Source: Xenococcus sp. MO_188.B8 (GTDB lineage Bacteria > Cyanobacteriota > Cyanobacteriia > Cyanobacteriales > Xenococcaceae). Taken from it: a stretch of DNA of 64,000 nt. The stretch is taken from NCBI GenBank assembly GCA_030065615.1, contig JASJDR010000020.1, positions 80,737-144,736 of the forward strand, given 5' to 3'. The position numbers and the translations under genes were made by a program. Shown piece after piece: positions 56,388 to 64,000 of this stretch (the first letter of the stretch is position 1; every line of letters begins with the position of its first letter). The notes under the pieces are model-generated. The model was not told where the DNA came from and did not search any database. It was given only the letters and a program-made list of their open reading frames with translations.

Positions 56388-56939
56388 AATTAATATTGCG
56401 ATCGCTCGTAGGCAATATCCTCATCCCCAAGCTATTTTATCTGTTGGAGGACAACATGACAGAGAAAAGTTAGCTGCTAAATTGGCTAGTCAAAATCAAA
56501 ATCTGATTATCTGGGTTTCTTCTGGAAGTGATAATACAATCACGAATAAGATATTTCAAAATGCGGGGATTCCAGCTGATAGATATTTTTTGGATAACAG
56601 AGCTACAGACACAGTGACCAACTTACAACTTTAGTCAAAGATTTTAAGCAACATCATATCAAACATTTATACTTGGTTACTTCCGACCATCATCTGCCCA
56701 GGGCTAGTGCGATCGCGCAGCGCCAGCCTTCGGCTGACCACGCAGTGCCAGCTTCGCTGATCGCAACTATTATTTTAGGTAGTCGAGGAATTGCTTTTAC
56801 TCCCATACCCATAGTGGATAGCACAAAACCTCATCATAATGAATCTACAGATAAAATTTTCCGAGATATTGCACGTTCGATTCTTTGGATTTTTTCTGGC
56901 TATACTGGTGCAAATATCGCAAATATCAAAGACATCTAG
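56388..56939 (+). pseudogene. YdcF/ElyC-family (DUF218) gene, decayed
   Basis: The frame from 56388 reads IAIARRQYPHPQAILSVGGQ, then IWVSSGSDN and RATDTVTN, the DUF218 core, but has no start and breaks at 56623-56625 where one T is missing (AACTT-ACAACTTTAGTC; the repaired frame gives TNFTTLVKD). The next frame continues LYLVTSDHHLPRASAIA, is interrupted by a 48-bp in-frame repeat, then resumes TIILGSRGIAF to the normal end at 56939. The two defects and lost N-terminus make it non-functional. The family acts in envelope polysaccharide metabolism. Confidence 0.86.
56717..56764. mobile_element. 48-bp palindromic element inserted in a HIP1 site
   Basis: A G/C-rich unit with two hairpins (CAGCC-TTC-GGCTG and CAGC-TTC-GCTG) lies inside the YdcF remnant, exactly after GCGATCGC (56709-56716) and ending in GATCGC, a 6-bp direct repeat of the site. 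Removing it restores the family reading SAIATIILGSRG. It adds 16 in-frame codons. Confidence 0.8.
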
Positions 56940-56957
56940 TCTCAAGCTTATATTATC

Positions 56958-57908
56958 ATGACCACTAATATAGTTACTGGAGTTGCAGGCTTTATCGGTT
57001 CTCATCTTGCAGAAGCAATTTTAGATCGAGGCGATCAAGTCATTGGGGTTGATCAATTTAATGATTATTATAATCCTCAATTAAAACGGAATAATGTTAG
57101 TAGTCTTAAAAAAAATTCTGCTTTCACTCTAATCGAATCTGACATTCAAACTTTAAACTGGCAAGAACTTCTCCAAGGTGTAGATATAGTGTATCATCAA
57201 GCAGCTCAAGCAGGGGTCAGAGCAAGTTGGGGGGAAGGTTTTCGTCACTATACCGAAAGAAATATCAATGCAACTCAGATCATTTTAGAAGCTGCCAAGG
57301 AAACTCAATCTTTAAAAAGGTTTGTTTATGCTTCTACTTCTTCGGTATATGGAAATGCCGAAACTATGCCCACTCCTGAGACTATTTGTCCTCAACCTGT
57401 TTCGCCCTATGGTATTACTAAGCTAGCAGCAGAGAGAATGTGTTGGTTATATCAACAAAATTTCGGGGTACCTATTACTGCCTTGAGATACTTTACTGTT
57501 TATGGACCTCGTCAACGTCCTGATATGGCATTTCATAAATTTTTTAAAGCAGCTATACAAGATAAAGCTATTTCTATCTACGGCGATGGTAAACAGACTA
57601 GGGATTTTACTTTTATTAGTGATGCCGTAGCAGCAAATTTGGCTGCGGGGGAAGTGCCAGAAGCGATAGGAGAGGTATTTAATATTGGTGGCGGTAGTCG
57701 GGTGGTTTTAACAGATGTCTTGGCGACAATGGAAAAAGTGATAGGACAACCAATTCGCAAAAACTATGTAGAAAAGGCAATGGGAGATGCTCGTCATACT
57801 AGTGCAGATGTTTCTAAGGCGCAGAGAATTTTGGGTTACAAACCTCAGGTTTCTTTAGCAGAAGGGTTAACTAGAGAATGGGAATGGATAAAATATTTGT
57901 ATAAGTAG
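56958..57908 (+). CDS. NAD-dependent UDP-sugar epimerase (glucuronate 4-epimerase-like)
   Basis: 316 residues, extended SDR. GVAGFIGSHLAEAI (GxxGxxG, about 8-21), VDQFNDYYNPQLKR typical of the UDP-glucuronate 4-epimerase group, STSSVYGNAETMPTPE with the catalytic Ser region and SPYGITKLAAERM with Tyr-xxx-Lys. The C-terminal sugar-binding part has FHKFFKAAIQDKAI and DFTFISDAV. It should interconvert UDP-sugars such as UDP-glucuronate and UDP-galacturonate for the cluster. It ends the cluster. Confidence 0.88.
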   Translation: MTTNIVTGVAGFIGSHLAEAILDRGDQVIGVDQFNDYYNPQLKRNNVSSLKKNSAFTLIESDIQTLNWQELLQGVDIVYHQAAQAGVRASWGEGFRHYTERNINATQIILEAAKETQSLKRFVYASTSSVYGNAETMPTPETICPQPVSPYGITKLAAERMCWLYQQNFGVPITALRYFTVYGPRQRPDMAFHKFFKAAIQDKAISIYGDGKQTRDFTFISDAVAANLAAGEVPEAIGEVFNIGGGSRVVLTDVLATMEKVIGQPIRKNYVEKAMGDARHTSADVSKAQRILGYKPQVSLAEGLTREWEWIKYLYK

Positions 57909-57941
57909 TATGGTAGCGAACATAAGGCGAAGTCAAAAGTC

Positions 57942-58010
57942 ACCCACCCCTAACCCAACCCACCCCCAGCCCCTCCGAGGAGGGGAGAAGGAGGGGAGCA
58001 GGAGGGGCTG
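57942..58010. repeat. CCCCTAACCCAACCC-type dispersed repeat
   Basis: ACCCCTAACCCAACCCACCCC and CCCCTCCGAGGAGGGG, then GGAGGGGAGCAGGAGGGG. It shares its core with the repeat translated inside ols at 4420-4492. It lies in the 220-bp gap after the epimerase. Confidence 0.8.
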
Positions 58011-58011
58011 T

Positions 58012-58032
58012 CTTTCGAGGTTTCCTCGAAAG
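58012..58032. terminator. Strong hairpin after polysaccharide cluster
   Basis: CTTTCGAGG (58012-58020) and CCTCGAAAG (58024-58032) form a perfect 9-bp stem with loop TTT, between the converging epimerase and SWIM genes. It may terminate both strands, but no T-run follows, and it may equally belong to the adjoining repeat. Confidence 0.45.
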
Positions 58033-58128
58033 CTTGTACGCCCCGTGCGCGTCCCTTAGGCGATTTTTAATCCACCGCTACCGCTGTGCCCTATGACCGT
58101 TACCAATCCCTGAGCTTACAGGGAACTA

Positions 58129-58968
58129 CTACAAGAGATCTTTGTTTTTAACTTTAACTCTTTGATAAAGTTCTTCCATCGTCTCAATAAAAGAAATATC
58201 TTTATGCCAAAAGGGAGGAAAATCTCCCTGTTTTTTGACTAAAATTCCTGAAATATTGCTTTCTATAGTCTCTGTAAATTGGGGTTTATTTAATGTTTTA
58301 CCTTGCCAAAATTCCTTTAAAGAAGTCGATGATGATATAGGAATTTGTTGGGGTTTAGTATAGTAAGATTCAACAGGATCGGGAGCCAATTCCGATGTAT
58401 TTAAGCCAGCGATTAAGGCTTTCCCTAAAGGAGTTTTAGCTAATTCTTGATGGAGTTTTTCTTTACTTAAACCCCGAAGTTCAAAGATTAAAAAAGGATC
58501 TTCATCTAATTCTGCGGCGAAGCGATAACATAAGCCTGCGATATGTTTACAAGGATTTGACCAGTCAGGACAAGAACAAGATGTATGAAAGTCTTTACTA
58601 CTATGGGGAAGTAAATTTTTGTTGACTGCTGTGAAACTACTTTCAATATTTTCCGGGACTTCATTCAAGAGTAATTTAGAGACAAAACTGGCATTATTTG
58701 CCATACTTTGAATGATTTTTGACCAGTCTTTAGTTGGAATTGCTTTAATTTCAATTACGGTATGATAGCGAGGCTCTTTATAGACACCAAAATAGGGATT
58801 AACTGAACCTCTAATCGTTCCTTCTATTTTGCCTTTGTTAACTGCAAATTCAAGAATTTTCCCGCCTCTGGCATAGGATCTGCCCCTACCTAACCTAGCA
58901 GAATCAGTAAAGGATTCGATCGCGCTAATAAATTTTTGTCCCCACCAGGTACGACTAAATTCACCCAT
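58129..58968 (-). CDS. SWIM zinc-finger protein
   Basis: 279 residues. The SWIM motif CSCPDWSNPCKH (CxC, six residues, CxH) is near residue 150. N-terminal SRTWWGQKFISAIESFTDSA and YARGGKILEFAVNKGKIEG are shared by bacterial SWIM proteins that often sit next to a SNF2-type helicase gene; none is adjacent here. Probably binds DNA or protein through zinc. Last of a minus-strand group of three genes 59682-58129. Confidence 0.86.
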   Translation of the reverse strand: MGEFSRTWWGQKFISAIESFTDSARLGRGRSYARGGKILEFAVNKGKIEGTIRGSVNPYFGVYKEPRYHTVIEIKAIPTKDWSKIIQSMANNASFVSKLLLNEVPENIESSFTAVNKNLLPHSSKDFHTSCSCPDWSNPCKHIAGLCYRFAAELDEDPFLIFELRGLSKEKLHQELAKTPLGKALIAGLNTSELAPDPVESYYTKPQQIPISSSTSLKEFWQGKTLNKPQFTETIESNISGILVKKQGDFPPFWHKDISFIETMEELYQRVKVKNKDLL

Positions 58969-58989
58969 TGTTCTTTAATTGTCAACTCA

Positions 58990-59196
58990 TCATTGCTTAT
59001 AAGCTTTAGCTGAAGCTCTAATCCAAATTGAGGCAGCTAGAGAAAAAGGAATTAGGATAAAGATTGCCCCGGATATGACAGGATGTTCTCTAACTGTCAA
59101 ACTAGATATCATTAAGGCTACACCAATTCCGCAATAGATTAAACCCACTAAAGGTATTCCAATTACTAATAAGGCAAATTTGTCGTTAGAATTCAT
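58990..59196 (-). CDS. Small two-helix membrane protein
   Basis: 68 residues with two hydrophobic helices (ALLVIGIPLVGLIYCGIGVA and HPVISGAIFILIPFSLAASI) and a basic end. No family recognised. It sits 21 bp before the SWIM gene and 27 bp after DUF29, so it is probably co-transcribed with them. Confidence 0.6.
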   Translation of the reverse strand: MNSNDKFALLVIGIPLVGLIYCGIGVALMISSLTVREHPVISGAIFILIPFSLAASIWIRASAKAYKQ

Positions 59197-59223
59197 ATCT
59201 TTTAATAATTAAGAATGGCTATT

Positions 59224-59682
59224 TTAATCAAAAAAACTATCGCAATTTAAGACATCTTCTGCATTAAAAGGAGATTCTTTGGGGAAAGTATCGATTGGTA
59301 AACCTGTTTCTCTAGAAGCTAGTTTTCTTGCATCACCATAACATTCTGCAAAAACTTCTTGAAAATAGAGTTTGAGGCTAGGACTTTGTTTAAAAGCTTT
59401 TTTGATACTTCTATTGTGTTCTGTAATTGTAAACGCCCAACTGTTAGACCGTTTATCAGAATGATATTGCCATTTTAATAAATGCATTAAGAGGATAGTA
59501 AGATTACTTTCTAGAGCATTTTTTTCCCCTTTTCCCATACTTTCAATTTCTTCGAGCAGATTATTCCAATCTATATTTTGAAAATCTTGCTCTTGTATTT
59601 GTTTAACGGTGCTATCAATCCATAAACAAAAATCATGATCGTAAAGTAAATTATTGGTATTTTTTGATATTTGAGAGGTCAT
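59224..59682 (-). CDS. DUF29 family protein
   Basis: 152 residues. YDHDFCLWIDSTVKQIQEQD, DWNNLLEEIESMGKGEKNAL and LLMHLLKWQYHSDKRSNSW are the conserved blocks of DUF29, a very abundant cyanobacterial family with unknown function, small and often near TA or mobile genes. First gene of the minus-strand group with the small membrane protein and SWIM gene. Confidence 0.88.
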   Translation of the reverse strand: MTSQISKNTNNLLYDHDFCLWIDSTVKQIQEQDFQNIDWNNLLEEIESMGKGEKNALESNLTILLMHLLKWQYHSDKRSNSWAFTITEHNRSIKKAFKQSPSLKLYFQEVFAECYGDARKLASRETGLPIDTFPKESPFNAEDVLNCDSFFD

Positions 59683-60142
59683 AAATTTTTCTTTTTTAAC
59701 TTGATGTTATTAATTTACTAATAGTTAAATTTGCTTATTATAAAATTTATCATATTGTCAATTATTATTATTCACAATATATGATATACACATTAGTCCC
59801 AAAATAATATAATTATCAATAAAAAATTAATATTATCTTGGTCTATTAATACAAGTTTTAAATTAAAAAAATCTGTAGGGACATACCATAACTACTTCTT
59901 TGCACTAATAATTAATGCCCTGATTCGGCAAAGTTCTATTTTTGATGATTTTACTGATTTAAAATACCATTTTAAAAGCCTTTCTTTTTCTCGTTATTGA
60001 GTAATATCCAGTCCCCAGCCATTATTCCAAGGTGCGCTTCACTTATTTGTTAAGTTGTAACCGGGGTTTGTCCACCCTACTTTTGCTTTGAGCTAAAAAT
60101 ATTTATAGATAAAAAGTAGTTTTAGACAAGATCAATCAAGCT
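59683..60142. other. Intergenic stretch between divergent genes
   Basis: About 460 bp, A/T-rich with no gene. The part near 60050-60085 (GGGGTTTGTCCACCCTAC) resembles half of a cyanobacterial dispersed repeat. It should hold promoters for the DUF29 group and the ABC-class ATPase. Confidence 0.45.
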
Positions 60143-61870
60143 ATGTCCGATAATAATCTTCGTTCTGTTTTACTCAGACTTGATGGAGCGAGTTACAAAG
60201 CCTATAAAGATATCAAAGGAAACTATCAATTTTCTGATTTCACCCTAATTATTGACTATATCCAAGGAGATCCTTTTGCTTCTCCGAGTAAATTTCGGGT
60301 TAAAGTACCTCAGTCGATAGCTCAGTTTCCCAAACAATTATATAAATCTAGGAGTCGGGAAATTGCTTTACGAGATTATCTGACTCGTCAATTCTATCAT
60401 GTTGCCAGTCAAATAAGTTTTCGTCGCGGCACAGGAAAAAGTGGTTTAATCACAATCGCATCTTTAAAGCAAGAAGTACTCGAAAGAACCTCAGCTTTTA
60501 TCGATGATAATGACTTAGAAATTCGGTTTGTTGTGGGCTTACCAGCTAGAGGAAGAAGAATATTAGGTAGACAAGCAGCCGAAATGTTATGCGAAGATAT
60601 CCCGAATATTGTGGAACAAGCTTTATTTTATGATTCTCTAGATCATCAAGCGATTCAACATCAAGTAGAAACAGTAGAAGATGCGGATTGGATTCGGCAA
60701 CAATTATCTAGTAAAAATTTAACTGCTTTCGTTCCCAATGGGGCAATTTTACCCCGTCGTAGTGGTGTAGATAATCGTCCTTTAGTCGAAAATGCGATCT
60801 CTTTTCAGTCGCCATCATCCTTAGAAGTAGCATTTAATTGTCCCAACCGAGGAGCTATTAAAGGAATGGGTATTCCTGAGGGGATTACGCTAATTGTCGG
60901 TGGAGGATATCATGGCAAATCTACTTTGCTCCAAGCGATAGAATTGGGGGTTTATAATCAAATTCCTGGAGATGGCAGAGAATTAGTAGTGACAAATCCT
61001 AATGCAGTAAAAATTCGGGCTGAAGATGGGCGTAGCATTGCTGGAGTTAATATTTCTCCTTTTATCAACCATTTACCTGGAGGAAAATCGACGACTAATT
61101 TTTCGACAACTAATGCCAGTGGTAGCACTTCTCAAGCCGCTAATATCATCGAAGCCTTGGAAGCCAATGCCCAATTGTTATTGGTAGACGAAGATACCTC
61201 TGCAACTAACTTTACAATCCGCGATCGCAGAATGCAAATGCTGATTGCTAAAGAAAAAGAACCGATTACTCCTTTTATCGACAAAGTACGACAACTCTAC
61301 AGTGATTATGGAGTTTCTACTATTCTCGTAATGGGAGGAAGTGGCGATTATTTTGAAGTGGCAGATACCGTGATCGCGATGGATAATTACCAACCTTATG
61401 ATGTCACAGAACAGGCAAAAGCGATCGCGAAAGACTATCCGAGTAACCGCAATACTGAAGGAGGAACTGCTTTTGGGGAAATTACCCCCAGAGCACCTGT
61501 TAATAGCAGTATTGACCCCAGTACTCACAAAAGGTCGGTTAAGCTAAAAGTTAGAGAGGTAGATGATATCGCTTTTGGTACAGAAGATATTGATTTAGCG
61601 GCAGTCTCACAAATTGTGGACTCGGCACAACTAAGAGCGATCGCTTATGCGATAGTATATGCTAAGGATCATTATTTAGATCGTCAAATTACAATCCCCG
61701 AGATTTTAGATTTAGTAATGAGAGATTTGGCTGAACAAGGTTTAGATATTCTGACAGATTTTACTCAAGGAGATTTAGCATTATTTCGCCGTTTTGAATT
61801 CGCCGCAGCTCTAAATCGCTTACGAACCTTGAAAATAAGGGATGAGAATTTTTTCAAGGGGGAAATATAA
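60143..61870 (+). CDS. Predicted ABC-class ATPase (PF09818 type)
   Basis: 575 residues, one ABC ATPase with an N-terminal domain (DPFASPSKFRVKVPQ, SREIALRDYLTRQFYH) unique to this family. Walker A GGGYHGKSTLLQ (about 253-264), AEDGRSIAGVNISPFINHLP, and Walker B LLLVDEDTSATNF (about 346-358), then TILVMGGSGDYFEVADTVI. It is widespread in bacteria and archaea; function is unknown. No transmembrane partner is present, so it is a soluble ATPase. Confidence 0.9.
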   Translation: MSDNNLRSVLLRLDGASYKAYKDIKGNYQFSDFTLIIDYIQGDPFASPSKFRVKVPQSIAQFPKQLYKSRSREIALRDYLTRQFYHVASQISFRRGTGKSGLITIASLKQEVLERTSAFIDDNDLEIRFVVGLPARGRRILGRQAAEMLCEDIPNIVEQALFYDSLDHQAIQHQVETVEDADWIRQQLSSKNLTAFVPNGAILPRRSGVDNRPLVENAISFQSPSSLEVAFNCPNRGAIKGMGIPEGITLIVGGGYHGKSTLLQAIELGVYNQIPGDGRELVVTNPNAVKIRAEDGRSIAGVNISPFINHLPGGKSTTNFSTTNASGSTSQAANIIEALEANAQLLLVDEDTSATNFTIRDRRMQMLIAKEKEPITPFIDKVRQLYSDYGVSTILVMGGSGDYFEVADTVIAMDNYQPYDVTEQAKAIAKDYPSNRNTEGGTAFGEITPRAPVNSSIDPSTHKRSVKLKVREVDDIAFGTEDIDLAAVSQIVDSAQLRAIAYAIVYAKDHYLDRQITIPEILDLVMRDLAEQGLDILTDFTQGDLALFRRFEFAAALNRLRTLKIRDENFFKGEI

Positions 61871-61967
61871 GGCGATCTTAATATATATCGAAAGGCACTC
61901 TCATACCTAAATCTTTCTCTGTTCTCCAATTGAAAGAAGAGGAATCGGGATACTTTCAGATATATTT

Positions 61968-62303
61968 TTAATTAAAATTCACACCTTCATAAATCTCATC
62001 TAAAGAAAGAGATAAAGGCAAAATATTCAAACTAAACTTCTGAGAATCTTCTTCATACTCAGTTAACAACCATTGGTTATTAAAGGATATTTTCAAAGCT
62101 TTTTGCCGTTTAACTAACAAATCTCTTGATAAATTACCTAGTTTCCTTTTATAAACTGATTTACTTACTGTAGCTATTGTATCAGCTCTAATCAAAGATT
62201 TTTTCTTTAAGCCTACTTGTGAAAATTGAGGATTACTCTCTTGAATTAACACCCAAATATTTCGCGAGCTACCAGTAGTAATTAATATCTTCTTCGTCGT
62301 CAT
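61968..62303 (-). pseudogene. MazF/PemK-like toxin, N-terminally truncated
   Basis: The 111-residue frame starts inside the antitoxin; its first about 13 residues read the antitoxin end in another frame. From IWVLIQESNPQFSQVGLKKK, SLIRADTIATVSKSVYKRKL, GNLS it resembles the C-terminal half of MazF/PemK toxins (S-x-I-R-x-x-(K/R)-I-x-T...L-G-x-(L/I)). The N-terminal strand region needed for the RNase site is absent. It was probably produced by a deletion joining antitoxin to mid-toxin. Confidence 0.6.
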
Positions 62304-62460
62304 TCCATTCTTTGAAAGCCATTTTAGCTAATTGCATCATCTCTATAGTCGTTAGTTTGTTTTCTAAATCTTCCATTAATGTTATTTGTTCTTGTATTGG
62401 CAATTGAAAAATTGTCTGTTTGATTTCTTCTAAAGTTAGAGTTAGAGTTATCGTAGTTGT
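62269..62460 (-). pseudogene. Antitoxin of the MazF-like module, 5' end uncertain
   Basis: The frame ends EWNDDEEDINYYW at 62269. It includes EEIKQTIFQLPIQEQITLME and MMQLAKMAFKEWNDDEED, a pattern typical of small cyanobacterial antitoxins (LPxxER/Q...L...EL...E...AFKEWND). No ATG, GTG or TTG precedes the conserved part: upstream it runs back into the transposase gene. The original start may have been lost by insertion or a rare start is used. Confidence 0.62.
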
Positions 62461-62461
62461 T

Positions 62462-63910
62462 TTAGTATTGACTTTTCCTGACCTTTCTAGCTTTGAATTT
62501 ATCTAAATTAGTTTCCTCAGAGAATAAGAATTTGAAAAATGATTTATTCTGGTAACGGCAAGTTTGTCGTATACCCAGTAGGACTAAATAATTACGAGTT
62601 GGCTCTTCATGAAAAGAAGCTTTAGAAATATCCCTTTGTATAGCAACATGTCTGAGGGCATTTTCTGCTGTATTGTTATGCCAAGGTATTCCATCTTTTC
62701 TAAGAAAGGTAAATAAACTATTTCTATATTTCTTGAAATGTTGTTGATATCTTAAGGCTAATTCGGACCTATATTTCTTATTTTCGATTGAATTTCTATA
62801 AAATCTATCGACATCCTTATCGAATTTTTTAAGATTGAACTTCTTTAGTCCATATTTTTGAACATCTTCCATAATAGGGATAATTAAATTTCTAATCTCT
62901 AAGATAAAACTTTCATATTCCGAATCAAAAGGATTTTCTCTAAGATCTTTATTGAGATGTCGGATTAAATGTACCCAGCATTTTTGTTGCTTGTATGGCA
63001 TGGAGTCATAGCCAGGATAGAAATCTGAAATTAAAACACCTTCATATTGCCCTATAAATTCACGAACAATATTAGCTTCTCTCGTATCAGTCAATTTGAA
63101 GATAACATCTTTACCATTAGTAAATACCCACACATACCAGTTAACTCCTTTGATAGGAAAGGTTGTTTCGTCAACATGAATGAAAGAACTTTCTAATAAT
63201 TTCCTTGTAATAGATTTCTCAGTTTCTGCATAATACTTAGCAAAGTTTTTTATGAAATATGGAATGCGGGTAGAAGACATCTTTTCGTTAAACAGCTCTT
63301 TAGCCAATTCAAGAATACTTTCAAAGGGTAAACGTAAAGCAACTCTTTGATAGACAATCCATGATTTGAATTTATGTCCATAAAATTGATGACCTTTAAA
63401 TTCTAGAAGCTTGGGAGGAGAATACTTTCGGTTGCATTGAGTACAGTATCCGTGAAAACCAATATATTTTGTTACGATTTTTTTAATCCCATCTTTTGTG
63501 AGAACAAGATCAATAATGGTTCTAGTTGCATGAGTTTTCATTAATCTAAGAGGACTATATCCACACTTCAAGCATGTATCTACTTGCGGCACCTGTACAA
63601 TTTTATTCGGCTTAGGTATAGGTTTTGATGGATTAGCTCCTCCTCGTTTACTTCCTTCAATTGGTTTTCCTTGACTAAAACTAATTTTTCTTTTCTCATA
63701 CTTAACATTTGCAAATTTGAGAATCATTTCAAACTGGCTACTAATTTTTTCTCCAGCTTCAGACATTTGCGATTTAGGTGTCTGAGCAAAGTCAATATCA
63801 GACAAAACATTCGCAGAATACTTAATCTTGTCAATCTCGTCAACCAAGAGTTTTAGAGCATAACAATCTTCTCGATTGTATGTTATAAGTTTTTCTCTGT
63901 ACTGACTCAC
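62462..63910 (-). mobile_element. IS66-like DDE transposase
   Basis: 482 residues from GTG 63910, just after an in-frame stop. Core: CLKCGYSPLR and CTQCNRKYSPP zinc-binding pairs, IHVDETTFPIKGVNWYVWVF (first Asp), GVLISDFYPGYDSM (second Asp) and HNNTAENALRHVAIQRDISK (Glu), the DDE pattern of IS66 TnpC-like enzymes. The N-terminus YREKLITYNREDCYALKLLV matches the last motif of YprB/RNaseH-like 3'-5' exonucleases, a stub fused in front. No terminal inverted repeat or target duplication could be identified at the 62.46-kb side. Confidence 0.8.
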
Positions 63911-64000
63911 CGTTCGCTTATTTTTAAATTGAGTTACCTAATAAATGATGGCTAAGACTGTCTGTGTAAGGCTTGTAGCAGTTTGACAAGAGAATGAAGG
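63911..64000. other. Upstream of transposase, window end
   Basis: No ORF that extends the exonuclease-like motif upstream is visible in these 90 bases; the in-frame stop (TAG) lies just before the GTG. The element edge could be outside the window. Confidence 0.35.

Noticed and set aside
1..64000. tRNA, rRNA or riboswitch genes
   Set aside because: I looked for T-loop and anticodon-arm patterns and for known riboswitch cores and saw none. A covariance-model scan would be decisive and I could not run one.

Overview
The window is chromosomal DNA of a cyanobacterium. HIP1 octamers (GCGATCGC) are scattered throughout. It carries rpaA (circadian and phycobilisome-association regulator), heme oxygenase for bilin synthesis, and a polyketide-type olefin synthase (Ols) with the sulfotransferase-thioesterase ending used for 1-alkene synthesis. 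Ols plus a low-GC, repeat-rich genome points to a baeocystous or unicellular lineage such as Pleurocapsales or relatives; that placement is inference.

Layout. 1-6264: 3' part of ols (KS-AT-KR-ACP-ST-TE), its start lying outside the window. 6.3-12.3 kb: a DUF1350 hydrolase-like protein, a secretin-like envelope protein, a Uma2 nuclease remnant, a secreted protein, a kinase-like protein and a diacylglycerol-kinase-family lipid kinase. 12.5-22.7 kb: an accessory island with five toxin-antitoxin (TA) modules (RelE/ParE-like, two YefM/YoeB, a broken VapBC, a PIN module broken by a 74-bp element), an RND efflux permease with a duplicated tail fragment, and a three-gene ABC-three-component (ABC-3C) conflict system (SMEK effector, middle component, DUF2326 ATPase). 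22.7-29.2 kb: two MscS-type channels, a potassium-type channel and an RND adaptor, all on the minus strand. 29.8-43.4 kb: mostly housekeeping genes: rsmE, a peptide-binding lipoprotein, a GH63-type hydrolase, a thioredoxin, an NnrU/Z-ISO-like protein, an Hsp70 relative, rpaA, ho1, mtnP, a receiver-GGDEF protein with a decayed histidine kinase upstream, and a nucleoside phosphorylase-like protein.

43.9-57.9 kb is a plus-strand exopolysaccharide cluster: BY-kinase/Wzz copolymerase, sulfotransferase, Wzx-like flippase, Wzy-like polymerase, four glycosyltransferases, two methyltransferases (one internally deleted), a WcaF-like acetyltransferase, a decayed YdcF gene and a UDP-sugar epimerase. Together they suggest a Wzx/Wzy-type, possibly sulfated, polysaccharide. 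58.1-64 kb holds SWIM, small-membrane and DUF29 genes in tandem, an ABC-class ATPase (PF09818 type), a degraded MazF-like TA pair and an IS66-like transposase.

Main observations for follow-up. (1) The compact ABC-3C operon has its right edge inside a truncated vapC. (2) Short palindromic repeats sit in frame in the interdomain linkers of ols. (3) Exact short-element insertions, 74 bp in a PIN toxin and 48 bp in a HIP1 site of a YdcF gene, show up when the element is removed and the conserved reading frame returns. (4) The two YefM/YoeB modules share the same operator geometry. (5) There are several clear gene remnants (RND tail, histidine kinase tail, Uma2, VapC, MazF). No tRNA, rRNA or CRISPR array was recognised.
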